Of a DNA stretch of 64,000 nucleotides, positions 24,209 to 32,353 are shown piece after piece. The position numbers and the translations under genes were made by a program. The stretch's first letter is position 1, and the number at the start of each line of letters is the position of its first letter. The stretch is taken from assembly GCF_001692325.1 (NCBI RefSeq), contig NZ_LXKN01000012.1:62001-126000 (forward strand), in the 5' to 3' direction. The stretch comes from Rhizobium sp. AC27/96. GTDB lineage: Bacteria; Pseudomonadota; Alphaproteobacteria; Rhizobiales; Rhizobiaceae. The notes under the pieces are model-generated. The model made no database searches. It saw nothing but the letters and a program-made list of their open reading frames with translations, and was not told the origin of the DNA.

Positions 24209-24955
24209 TCATATCGTCAATTTGCCCTGCCGCGCTGCGGCATAACGCTCGCCGATTTTCGTCCAATCAATCACCTGCCACCATGCGGAAAGATAGTCTG
24301 CGCGGCGATTCTGATAGCGTAGATAATAGGCGTGTTCCCAAACGTCATTGCCGAAGAGAACACGCTTGCCTTCCATCAATGGCGTATCCTGATTGGGGCG
24401 AACCTCCACGCCGAGCTTGCCCTCTTGCGTAACCGTCACGAATACCCAGCCCGACCCGAATATCTTGGTTCCCGCAGCGTTGAAGGTGGCCTGCAGTTGG
24501 TCGAGCGCTCCAAAGTCACGCCCGATGGCGGCGGCGAGTTCTCCGGTAGGCCCGGCACCGGTCCCCCCCATGATTTCCCAGAACATACTGTGGTTGACGT
24601 GGCCGCCAAGATTGTTGCGCACAGTCATGCGGACGCTGTCAGGCACCTGATCGAGATTTGCCAGCAATCGCTCCATCGGGTGATCGGCAATTTGTGGCGC
24701 CTGCTTCGCCGCGGCATTGAGATTTGCCACATAGGCGGCATGGTGCTTGTCGTGATGCAGATGCATCGTATCGGTATCGATTGCCACCTGAAGCGCATCA
24801 TAACCATATGCCAGCGGCGGCAATTTGAAGGGCCCCTCGCCGCTATCGACGGCTCCAGCGCCTTGCTGTGCGGCGGCAATGCGGGTTGTCGCGAGCGCGG
24901 CCATGACGCCTGCTGTCGCGACGATCATATGTCTGCGGGTAAGATTGAACATCAT
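24209..24955 (-). CDS. Fe/Mn superoxide dismutase with Tat signal peptide
   Basis: Starting at the ATG at 24955 (GAGGA eight bases upstream), the 248-residue protein begins MMFNLTRRHMIVATAGVMAALATTRIAAAQQ, a twin-arginine-type export signal. The mature part has the family features: HLHHDKHHAAYVANLN (first His ligand), GGHVNHSMFWEIM (second His), and GNDVWEHAYYLRYQNRRADY with Asp and His ligands. Export to the periplasm is unusual for this family, where most members are cytoplasmic. It lies upstream of the ECF sigma/anti-sigma pair, consistent with defence against extracellular superoxide. Confidence 0.92.
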   Translation of the reverse strand: MMFNLTRRHMIVATAGVMAALATTRIAAAQQGAGAVDSGEGPFKLPPLAYGYDALQVAIDTDTMHLHHDKHHAAYVANLNAAAKQAPQIADHPMERLLANLDQVPDSVRMTVRNNLGGHVNHSMFWEIMGGTGAGPTGELAAAIGRDFGALDQLQATFNAAGTKIFGSGWVFVTVTQEGKLGVEVRPNQDTPLMEGKRVLFGNDVWEHAYYLRYQNRRADYLSAWWQVIDWTKIGERYAAARQGKLTI

Positions 24956-25103
24956 CGTTTCCTCTACGTGTAAAATAGCTGGTGCCTGCGGAGCCTGCCT
25001 TGCCGCGGTTGTGATCACGGTCCGACGCACTCCCCATGGCGGATGAAGAAAATGGGAGTTCAGAGTTCGCGGTTTTGGTTGCTGTTTTCGGCGCCCGACC
25101 AGA

Positions 25104-25703
25104 TCAACGGGTCAGGAAAACATAGTCTGCGCTGTAGGGCTCGGAATGCAGGTCACCTGTCTTGTCGCAGGCACCGGAGTAGATGCCGCCCTTCGTGTCG
25201 AGCCGCTGCACGGTGTCTACCTTGGACAAATCTCCGCTGCCATCATGCTGTATGACATCAAGTCGGAGTACAGGAATATCCTTTTCGGACGCGCCGGGAG
25301 CCTGGGCGACAACCTTACCCTTGATCCGGGATCCATCGTTAAATTCCCATCCAGGTCCGGCGAAGTGACGGCCAACGGTCTTGCCTTCCGATATCAGCGT
25401 CGCCAAAGGTTCGCGGAATTGCCAGGTGAGTTTTCCTGCCGCATCAGCTTTGCATTCATAGATCTGCAAACCGACGGCGTGGACCTGCCAGATAAGCTTG
25501 GCTTCGTCGGCCCGGATCTCTTTGGGAAGCGGCGCCGCCGTCGCGCCGATCGCCGAGGCCAAGGTCAGAAGCGCGATCACACCCATGATGATATAGAGAG
25601 CAGCCGGCATGAGCCGGTTCTTCATGGCCGTTGGCCGGATGATTGTCGTCGTTGCCGCGGCAATAGTGGACGCGTCCCGCCGGTGAAATCTCGTCATCGT
25701 CAC
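25104..25703 (-). CDS. DUF3455 domain protein, exported
   Basis: The protein has 199 residues; a later ATG (MKNRLMPAALYIIMGVIALLTLASAIGATAA) would start exactly at a signal peptide and may be the true start. The mature part fits DUF3455: GLQIYECKADAAGKLTWQFREP, VGRHFAGPGWEFNDGSRIKGKV, DIPVLRLDVI, GDLSKVDTVQRLDTKGGIYSGACDKTG and YSADYVFLT. Function of the family is unknown; it is frequently encoded beside superoxide dismutase or stress genes. Here it precedes the exported dismutase and the ECF pair on the same strand. Confidence 0.85.
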   Translation of the reverse strand: MTMTRFHRRDASTIAAATTTIIRPTAMKNRLMPAALYIIMGVIALLTLASAIGATAAPLPKEIRADEAKLIWQVHAVGLQIYECKADAAGKLTWQFREPLATLISEGKTVGRHFAGPGWEFNDGSRIKGKVVAQAPGASEKDIPVLRLDVIQHDGSGDLSKVDTVQRLDTKGGIYSGACDKTGDLHSEPYSADYVFLTR

Positions 25704-25873
25704 ATCTTCCCTTTCACAAAGCGAACACTCTCGCTTGGTTTCAGGCAGTGAACGGAACAGTCGCGATTTTATTCATGTCGATCGAAAAAGATTCTCCATG
25801 TGAAAATGAAGAACTGCCGCTTCTGTCTGAGCAGGTCCGAAAGGCTCCAATCGCGGTCCGATGAAGAGATCTG

Positions 25874-27217
25874 TCAGATGGCAGGGCCCATTCGAATAGC
25901 GCTGCCATCCGTGAAACGGGACAGGCGAAAGCGTTGAAGATCGTGACCGATTGCATTTCCTTGGATCAGGTCAGACATGATGCGACCGATCCCAGGCCCT
26001 ATCCCGAAGCCGTGACCACTCATCCCTGTTGCTACGAATAGCCCGCCAATCGGTTCAACCCGATCAACGACGGGGACGGCGTCGGGCATGGCGTCAATCA
26101 TGCCCGCCCATGTTGTTTCCAGGCGAACGTTCTCGAACTGCGGAAACAGATTTTTGAAGCCGCGTAGGATAGCAGCCAGATCGGAACGACCGGGAGCAGG
26201 ATTAAGCACCCGCATGCGCTCGAAAGGGCTTGTCGTGTCCGGCGTCCAGTCGCGAGGGGTAGACCAACCATCGGGGAATCCCGAGGGAGCCGCCGGCAGA
26301 TAACGCGTCCCAAAGGGGTGAGCCATGAGAGCCGGAAGATATTTCCTGGCGTGTCGAAATGCATCGGGACCGACATAAAGAAGATTGCTTCCGCCCGGAG
26401 CCACCGTGTACCCCCCATCATGCCGGCGCCTGAACGCGATATCGTCATCGACGGCCGCGCCCGCATGGAACTCGGGCAAGGGTGCTGTTGCCGCGACCGT
26501 GGCCCTGACGCTGAGCTGAGGGATGGAAACACCATGCTTTCTTAAAAACAGCGACGACCACGCACCTCCGGCAACAAGGACGTTCGAGGTTTCGATCTTT
26601 CCGCGCTCGGTCCACACGCCAGCTATCTTGCCCGCAGCTATGTCGAGAGTTCGGGCCGCGCAACTTTCAATGATCGTGACGCCCCTGCCGGCGGCAAGTC
26701 GCGCAAGGGCCGGCACGGCTCGCCAAGGCTCCGCCCGCATGTCAGATGGCGTCGTCATCGCCCCGCAAAACTTGCGCGCCATACCCTGAATCATGGTGGA
26801 GACCTGCGCCCCGTCGACGAGACGGGTATCGATGCCATGAACGGCGGCGATCTTCATGAAGTCTGCAAACCCCGCCATGTCCTTTTCGGACCTTGCAAGA
26901 TAAGTAACCCCCGTCTGCCTCAGGCCGATGTCTTCACCACACTCTTCCGCGAGCTGCTGCCACAAACGGCATGCCTCGATAACTATGGGAAGTTCGTCCT
27001 CGTCCCTTCCCTGCTTTCGTATCCACCCCCAATTTCGCGAGGATTGCTCGGCAGCGACACGTCCTTTTTCCAGCAAAGTCACCTGGATGTTGCGGGCGGC
27101 AAGGAAGATCGCTGTGCTGACACCAATGACCCCACCGCCAATGATCACCACCTCCGAGGTCTTTGGAACGGCGTTGGAATGTCGGATCGGGTCAGCATCG
27201 GAAAATGGGAACATCAC
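25874..27217 (-). CDS. FAD-dependent oxidoreductase (D-amino-acid dehydrogenase/DAO type)
   Basis: The 447-residue protein has an N-terminal dinucleotide-binding motif (VVIIGGGVIGVSTAIFLAAR) followed by VTLLEKGRVAAEQSSRNWGW, and a C-terminal substrate-domain motif (DAMPDAVPVVDRVEPIGGLF, then ATGMSGHGFGIGPGIGR), as in the DAO family. Members oxidise D-amino acids, sarcosine, glycine or related amines and pass electrons to oxygen or the respiratory chain. There is no signal peptide. It appears to be monocistronic, and no transporter or racemase is adjacent, so the substrate is undetermined. Confidence 0.88.
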   Translation of the reverse strand: MMFPFSDADPIRHSNAVPKTSEVVIIGGGVIGVSTAIFLAARNIQVTLLEKGRVAAEQSSRNWGWIRKQGRDEDELPIVIEACRLWQQLAEECGEDIGLRQTGVTYLARSEKDMAGFADFMKIAAVHGIDTRLVDGAQVSTMIQGMARKFCGAMTTPSDMRAEPWRAVPALARLAAGRGVTIIESCAARTLDIAAGKIAGVWTERGKIETSNVLVAGGAWSSLFLRKHGVSIPQLSVRATVAATAPLPEFHAGAAVDDDIAFRRRHDGGYTVAPGGSNLLYVGPDAFRHARKYLPALMAHPFGTRYLPAAPSGFPDGWSTPRDWTPDTTSPFERMRVLNPAPGRSDLAAILRGFKNLFPQFENVRLETTWAGMIDAMPDAVPVVDRVEPIGGLFVATGMSGHGFGIGPGIGRIMSDLIQGNAIGHDLQRFRLSRFTDGSAIRMGPAI

Positions 27218-27528
27218 AGCATCTTTGTGGATGGAGGGTTTCCATGATCCCTAGCCTTCGAGCGGGCCCGTTTCAAGCGCTGCAAGCTCAGCCGCGTTGA
27301 CGTGCCAATCGCCCAGCCTATCGTCCACCTCTGGCTGGATACAGAGGGGGCTTCTTGAAGCTATACGGAATTCCGATTCCATCATCCCGATGGATCGGAT
27401 GGGATGTTTGACGAAGCCCTCCCAAATGGCTGGCCTTGAAATAAGGTAAACCGGGGCTCCGGAGTGACGGGAAACGATGTCCGATGATTGTATGCGTATG
27501 TTCGCCGATCCGCTCGTCTGCCGCTGTC
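27218..27528. other. 311 bp between two minus-strand genes; no supported gene
   Basis: This separates the oxidoreductase start from the 3' end of the LacI-type gene. It must hold the oxidoreductase promoter and the end of the regulator transcript, but I see no strong hairpin with a T-run and no coding frame worth calling. Confidence 0.45.
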
Positions 27529-28554
27529 TCAGATATTCTCTTTTAAAAGAACCTCGATGCGGATTTTCTCCTGGGAGGCGATCGGTTCGCGCATGTCGCT
27601 ACGGGCGCGCAGGATGCGGATGGCGCTGCGCACTGCGTGGCCAGGATCCTGTGCAATGATCGCGTCGATGCCATCCTCGCGAAGCGATTGCTCGCTGAAG
27701 GGCGTACGCTCATGAACGACCACTGTCAGGTCGCGCAGGTCGACAAATTGGGCGATCGCGGCAACGGGCGCGCGGCTCTCCGAACAGATGATATAGGCCG
27801 CTTCGATATCCGGATTGTGTTCCAGCACCTTTTGGATCACGGCCCCGGCGCGTCGCTCATCACCGTAGGTCTCGAGCGATGGAAGGGCCGTCAGATGCGG
27901 AAACTGGGCATTCACGATACTATCGAAGCCACGTCGACGTTCGATGCTGTCGCGGGCGCCCATCGATTCGGCAATGATCATGATCTTCGCCGGATCGCGG
28001 CCGAGAAAACGGCCGATGATCTTGCCGGCGGTAGCGCCGGCCGCAAAGTTATCGACGCCGACGAAATCCGCTGTTTCCAACCTTTCCTGGCCGGAAAGAA
28101 ACTGGACGACATGGATACCGCGCGCCATCAGCCGACCCAGCGCGTCGCGCACTTGCGGCGATTCCGGCGCCATAACCGCGACGCCATCCGTCTCAAGACT
28201 GTCGATCGAGGCTAGGTAACGGGACAACTGATAGGGATCGTCAGTGGCGATCTGGGTGACCGACACCTCCGTCAGATCCGACCGAACCGTCTGGCGTGCC
28301 TCCTCTACCCGCTGCAGCAACTCGCTTAGATACTCATCGCCCTTGCTCGGCAGTACGAAGCGAAAACGGTAAATTTTGTTGCGGGCGAGGACCACGGCAG
28401 CGGGATTGCGTACAAAGCCAATTTTTTCAATGGCTTCGTTGACCTTTCGTGCCGCTTTTGCGCTGACATTCGGCCGATCGTTCAGAACTCGATCGACAGT
28501 TGCCAGGCTGACCCCAGCGGCTTCCGCCAAGTCCTTTGCTGTTGGTCGCATCAT
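27529..28554 (-). CDS. LacI-family transcriptional regulator of the adjacent ABC/kinase operon
   Basis: The 341-residue protein opens with a LacI helix-turn-helix (TAKDLAEAAGVSLATVDRVL) and hinge helix region, followed by a periplasmic-binding-protein-like ligand domain (YRFRFVLPSKG, DGVAVMAPESPQV, DFVGVDNFAAGATAGKIIGRFLG, AAYIICSES). It is divergent from the seven-gene operon starting at 28833, with a duplicated palindrome between them that is probably its operator. The inducer should be the transported sugar or polyol, or a phosphorylated product. The ATG pair at 28554/28551 both fit as a start. Confidence 0.92.
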   Translation of the reverse strand: MMRPTAKDLAEAAGVSLATVDRVLNDRPNVSAKAARKVNEAIEKIGFVRNPAAVVLARNKIYRFRFVLPSKGDEYLSELLQRVEEARQTVRSDLTEVSVTQIATDDPYQLSRYLASIDSLETDGVAVMAPESPQVRDALGRLMARGIHVVQFLSGQERLETADFVGVDNFAAGATAGKIIGRFLGRDPAKIMIIAESMGARDSIERRRGFDSIVNAQFPHLTALPSLETYGDERRAGAVIQKVLEHNPDIEAAYIICSESRAPVAAIAQFVDLRDLTVVVHERTPFSEQSLREDGIDAIIAQDPGHAVRSAIRILRARSDMREPIASQEKIRIEVLLKENI

Positions 28555-28620
28555 CTGCGTTGATCACTCTTCCATGCGTTGCCGAAACACTTTTTCACGA
28601 AGAAAAGCCAAAAAGCAAGA

Positions 28621-28670
28621 AATTGAAGTGCGCACCTCAAAATTTACTTGCATTGAGGTGCGCACCTCAA
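28621..28670. promoter_or_regulatory. paired palindromic operator of the LacI-type regulator
   Basis: ATTGAGGTGCGCACCTCAAT at 28651-28670 is a perfect 20-bp palindrome with a central CG, as LacI-family operators have. A second, slightly imperfect copy (ATTGAAGTGC/GCACCTCAAA) is at 28621-28640. Their centres are exactly 30 bp apart, about three helix turns, so two dimers could bind the same face. A weak -35-like TTGCAT at 28647-28652 is overlapped by the second site. Confidence 0.85.
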
Positions 28671-28832
28671 TTAGATGCATGCAACAGCAGCCGTCGAATG
28701 GTGTCGCAGGACATCAGGGCGTTGCTACTGGAGGGGAGATTGCCTGAGGAGGCAGTCTTGGAGGTTGATGGTGCTCATCGGAGCGCTCGGAACAACGCCG
28801 ATGGAGGTCGGCATCCGAGGGAGGAGATTATC

Positions 28833-30170
28833 ATGACGATTTCATTTCAAAGGCTGACCATTGCCGCCGGCATCGCCACCGGCCTGATGTCGCTGGGCTT
28901 GGCGACGCAGGCGAAGGCGGAAAACCTGACCCTTTGCTGGGCCTCCTGGGATCCTGCCAATGCGCTGGTGTCGCTCAGCAAGGAATTCGAGGCCAAGACC
29001 GGCAACAAGATGAGTTACGAATTCGTGCCCTGGCCGAATTTCGCCGACCGGATGCTCAACGAGCTGAATTCCGGCGGCAAGCTTTGCGACCTGATGATCG
29101 GCGATAGCCAGTGGATCGGCGGCGCCGCGGAGAACAATCTCTACGTCAAGCTCAACGATTTCTTCGATAAGGAAGGAATCAAGATGAGCGACTTCATTCC
29201 GGCGACCGTCGTCGGCTATTCGGAATGGCCGAAGAATACGCCGAACTACTGGGCGCTGCCCGCCTTTGCCGATGTCGTCGGCTGGACCTACCGCAAGGAC
29301 TGGTTCGCAAAGCCCGAATTGCAGGCGGAATTCAAGAAGAAGTACGGCCGCGACCTCGCGGTGCCGAAGACGCTCACCGAACTCAAGGACATCGCCGAAT
29401 TCTTCCAGGGCCGCACCGTCGACGGCAAGAAAGTCTATGGCGCCGCGATCTACACCGAGCGCGGCTCGGAAGGCATAACCATGGGCGCCATGAATGCGCT
29501 CTACAATTACGGTTTCGAATACGACAATCCGAAGAAGCCCTATGAGCTTGAGGGATACGTCAATTCGCCCGGCGCGGTGAAGGGGCTGGAGTTCTACAAG
29601 GCGCTTTACGATTGCTGCACGCCGCCCGGGTCTTCAGACGTGTACATGTCGGAAAATACCGACGCCTATAAATCCGGCCAGGTCGCGCTGCAGATGAACT
29701 TCACCTTCACCTGGCCGGGCATTAATGCCGATCCGAATGTCGGCGGCGACAAGACAGGCTATTTCGCCAATCCGGCTGGTCCCGACGGCAAGCAGTTCGC
29801 CCAGCTCGGTGGCCAGGGTATCTCGGTGGTTGCGGCTTCCGGCAAGAAAGAGGCCGCGCTCGAGTATATCAAGTGGTTCGCCCAGCCCGAAGTGCAGCAG
29901 AAGTGGTGGAAGCTTGGTGGCTATTCGGCACTCAATGCTGTGGTCAACGATCCGAGCTTTGCCACCAGCCAGCCCTATGCCAAGCCGTTCCTCGAATCCA
30001 TGGCGATCGTCAAGGATTTCTGGGCCGAGCCTTCCTATGCGGCCCTGCTGCAAGCAACCCAGAAGCGTTTCCACAACTACGTCGTCGCCGGCCAGGGGAC
30101 GGCCAAGCAGGCGCTCGACGGCCTGGTCACCGACTGGACCGCGACGTTCAAGGATGACGGCAAATACTGA
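28833..30170 (+). CDS. ABC transporter substrate-binding protein (family 1, sugar/polyol type)
   Basis: The ATG at 28833 has GAGGAG upstream; codons further upstream would run through the operator region. The 445-residue protein begins with a Sec signal (FQRLTIAAGIATGLMSLGLATQAKA) and then a family-1 solute-binding fold (LTLCWASWDPANALVSLSKEFEAKTG, DLMIGDSQWIGGAAENNLYVKLN, YWALPAFADVVGWTYRKDWF, AAIYTERGSEGITMG). It is the periplasmic component of the operon ending with a dihydroxyacetone kinase, so its ligand is probably a short polyol or keto-sugar. Two hairpins follow it, likely raising its expression over the permeases. Confidence 0.9.
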   Translation: MTISFQRLTIAAGIATGLMSLGLATQAKAENLTLCWASWDPANALVSLSKEFEAKTGNKMSYEFVPWPNFADRMLNELNSGGKLCDLMIGDSQWIGGAAENNLYVKLNDFFDKEGIKMSDFIPATVVGYSEWPKNTPNYWALPAFADVVGWTYRKDWFAKPELQAEFKKKYGRDLAVPKTLTELKDIAEFFQGRTVDGKKVYGAAIYTERGSEGITMGAMNALYNYGFEYDNPKKPYELEGYVNSPGAVKGLEFYKALYDCCTPPGSSDVYMSENTDAYKSGQVALQMNFTFTWPGINADPNVGGDKTGYFANPAGPDGKQFAQLGGQGISVVAASGKKEAALEYIKWFAQPEVQQKWWKLGGYSALNAVVNDPSFATSQPYAKPFLESMAIVKDFWAEPSYAALLQATQKRFHNYVVAGQGTAKQALDGLVTDWTATFKDDGKY

Positions 30171-30179
30171 GGCCGCCCG

Positions 30180-30239
30180 CCGCCGGCTTCCGGCGGACAA
30201 ATGTCTCTGCGGGATCGGCGTCTCCCTTGCCGATCCCGC
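30180..30239 (+). other. two tandem intercistronic hairpins after the binding-protein gene
   Basis: The first is CCGCCGG-ctt-CCGGCGG at 30180-30196. The second is an 11-bp perfect stem, GCGGGATCGGC / GCCGATCCCGC, at 30209-30239 with a nine-base loop. Neither has a T-run, so they probably protect the upstream message or partly attenuate read-through into the permease genes. Confidence 0.8.
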
Positions 30240-30283
30240 GACAATCCTGCCCCGGATCGGGGCTTGTGACTGAGGGGAATACC

Positions 30284-31231
30284 ATGCTGCATTCATCGAT
30301 CGACCATCGGGAAGGCGAAGCCGTGAGCCTGAAGCCGCGGCGCGTCCGGGGGCTGTCGGACCGCGTTATTGCCTGGCTCTTCGTTGCGCCGTCGATCTTC
30401 CTGCTGCTTGCCGTCAATATCTTTCCGCTGATCTGGACGATACGGTTGAGCTTTACCAATTTCCGGGTCAACCGGCCGAACGCGCCGCTTAAGTTCGTAG
30501 GGCTGGATAATTATGTGAGCGTGCTCACCAATGGTGACGTCTGGCAGACGATGCAGTCCACGGCGCATTTCCTGATCTGGACCATCGTCCTTCAGGTACT
30601 GATCGGCTTCACGCTGGCCTATCTGATCAACAAGAAGTTCCGTGGCAACGACATGTGGACGACGATCATCGTGTTGCCGATGATGCTGAGCCCGGCTGTC
30701 GTCGGCAATTTCTGGACCTTTCTTTACCAGCCGCAAATTGGCCTTTTCAACTACATCGTCGGTTTTCTCGGTGGCGTGGACCCCTCGTCCTTCTCGATGA
30801 TCGGCGACGTGTCGCTGGCGCCCTGGGCCATCATCATCGTCGATACCTGGATGTGGACGCCCTTCGTCATGCTGATCTGCCTGGCAGGCCTGCGGTCCAT
30901 CCCCAACAGTATCTACGAGGCCGCCGAATGCGACCGGGCAAGCCGGTGGCGGCAATTCTGGACGATCACTATTCCGATGGTCCTGCCCTTCCTCATGCTC
31001 GCCATCCTCTTCCGCGGCATCGAGAATTTCAAGATGTTCGACCTGGTCGTGCAGCTGACCGGCGGCGGCCCTGGCTCGATCACCGAGCTTACCTCGATCA
31101 ACCTGAAGCGCGAAGCCTTCGAGCAGTGGCACACGGGCTACGCCTCTGCCTATGCCGTCATCCTCTTCGTGACCGTCTTCGGCCTTGCGTCGATCTACGT
31201 CAAAGCCCTGAACAAGGTTAAGCAAAGATGA
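30284..31231 (+). CDS. ABC transporter permease (MalF/UgpA type)
   Basis: The ATG at 30284 follows GAGGGGAA; the protein has 315 residues and six membrane segments, starting VIAWLFVAPSIFLLLAVNIFPLIWTI. The EAA loop reads YEAAECDRASRWRQFWTITIPMVLPFL. A GGPGSITE segment near the end is typical of MalF-type permeases for sugars and glycerol derivatives. Its stop overlaps the next gene by four bases, so the two permeases are translationally coupled. It forms a heterodimeric channel with the product of 31228-32166. Confidence 0.93.
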   Translation: MLHSSIDHREGEAVSLKPRRVRGLSDRVIAWLFVAPSIFLLLAVNIFPLIWTIRLSFTNFRVNRPNAPLKFVGLDNYVSVLTNGDVWQTMQSTAHFLIWTIVLQVLIGFTLAYLINKKFRGNDMWTTIIVLPMMLSPAVVGNFWTFLYQPQIGLFNYIVGFLGGVDPSSFSMIGDVSLAPWAIIIVDTWMWTPFVMLICLAGLRSIPNSIYEAAECDRASRWRQFWTITIPMVLPFLMLAILFRGIENFKMFDLVVQLTGGGPGSITELTSINLKREAFEQWHTGYASAYAVILFVTVFGLASIYVKALNKVKQR

Positions 31232-32166
31232 GCTTCTCAGTCACCGAACCGTCGGGTCGCCAGAAATGGTTTGCGGGAGCCCTGGTCGTCGGCTACGCGC
31301 TGGTCACCATCCTGCCGTTGCTTTGGATCATCGCCACCGGCTTCAAGTCTCCCGAGGATTCCATCGCCTATCCGCCGAAGACGTTCTTCTCTCCGACGCT
31401 GGAGGGCTACGTCAATCTCTTCACCACCCGCACCCGGGCAACCGACGACGAGCTGAAGACGATCGGCGAGCCAACGACCTGGTACGACAAGATCGTGCGC
31501 AGGAGCGGCTTTATCATTGCCGGCCCATCGCGTTTCCTGCAACGCTTCACGAATTCGATGATCATCGGCTTCGGCTCGACGGCACTGTGTATCGTGCTCG
31601 GCACGGCCGCAGCCTATGCTTTCTCCCGCTTCAAGGTGCCGATCAAGGACGATCTTCTCTTTTTCATCCTGTCCACCCGGATGATGCCGCCGATCGCCGT
31701 TGCCATCCCGATCTTCCTGATGTTCCGCCAGCTTGGCCTCAACGACACCCATGCCGGCATGATCCTGCTCTATACGGCAGTGAACCTGTCGCTTGCGGTC
31801 TGGTTGCTCAAAGGGTTCATTGACGAGATTCCGATCGAATACGAGGAGGCGGCGCTGATCGACGGTTACACCCGCTTCCAGGCCTTCTACAAGGTCGTGC
31901 TGCCCCAGGCGATGACCGGCATAGCATCGACGGCCATCTTCTGCCTGATCTTCGCCTGGAATGAATATGCCTTCGCAGTTCTTCTGACATCCGGCGAGGC
32001 GCAGACGGCGCCACCCTTCATCCCGATGATCATTGGCACCGGCGGCCAGGATTGGCCGGCAGTGGCGGCAGGCGCGACACTGTTCCTTGTTCCCGTCATG
32101 ATCTTCACCATCGTCCTTCGCAAGCATCTGCTGCGCGGCATCACATTCGGAGCTGTTCGCAAATGA
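31228..32166 (+). CDS. ABC transporter permease (MalG/UgpE type)
   Basis: The 312-residue permease has six membrane helices beginning WFAGALVVGYALVTILPLLWIIATGF. The EAA loop is YEEAALIDGYTRFQAFYKVVLPQAMTGI. Compared with typical MalG proteins (~280 residues) it has a longer first periplasmic loop (LEGYVNLFTTRTRATDDELKTIGEPTTWYDK ...), a feature seen in polyol and glycerol-type permeases of rhizobia. The ATG overlaps the previous stop by four bases, and the small membrane protein gene starts four bases before its own end. It is part of the kinase-linked operon. Confidence 0.92.
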   Translation: MSFSVTEPSGRQKWFAGALVVGYALVTILPLLWIIATGFKSPEDSIAYPPKTFFSPTLEGYVNLFTTRTRATDDELKTIGEPTTWYDKIVRRSGFIIAGPSRFLQRFTNSMIIGFGSTALCIVLGTAAAYAFSRFKVPIKDDLLFFILSTRMMPPIAVAIPIFLMFRQLGLNDTHAGMILLYTAVNLSLAVWLLKGFIDEIPIEYEEAALIDGYTRFQAFYKVVLPQAMTGIASTAIFCLIFAWNEYAFAVLLTSGEAQTAPPFIPMIIGTGGQDWPAVAAGATLFLVPVMIFTIVLRKHLLRGITFGAVRK

Positions 32167-32351
32167 CCGAGTTCTTCAACGGATTGCGCGGCCTCAGGCG
32201 CGGCGCCTGGGAAATGGTCGCATCCATCCTGATCGCGCTGGGCGTCGTGATGCTGATGCAGCCCTTCGCGCTCGAAATCTATTCCTACTCCTTCATCGTC
32301 ACGCTGGTGGGCACCGTCATGTTCATCATCGTCAGCCATTTTCCGGAGTAA
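32163..32351 (+). CDS. small membrane protein (62 aa) embedded in ABC operon
   Basis: The ATG at 32163 overlaps the permease stop by four bases (ATGA). The product has two hydrophobic helices (MVASILIALGVVMLMQPFALEIYSYSF and FIVTLVGTVMFIIVSHF) with a basic N-terminus (FNGLRGLRRG). It lies two bases before the first ATPase gene, so it is translated as part of the transporter set. Glycerol and polyol ABC operons of rhizobia also carry a small membrane protein of unknown function in a similar place (GlpU-like), but I cannot say that they are homologous. It could be an accessory subunit. Confidence 0.82.
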   Translation: MTEFFNGLRGLRRGAWEMVASILIALGVVMLMQPFALEIYSYSFIVTLVGTVMFIIVSHFPE

Positions 32352-32353
32352 CC

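Noticed and set aside
29634..32127. Long open frames opposite the polyol ABC genes
   Set aside because: These are antisense shadows typical of GC-rich genes; their translations are Asp/Arg/His-rich without domains, whereas the plus strand encodes clear transporter proteins.
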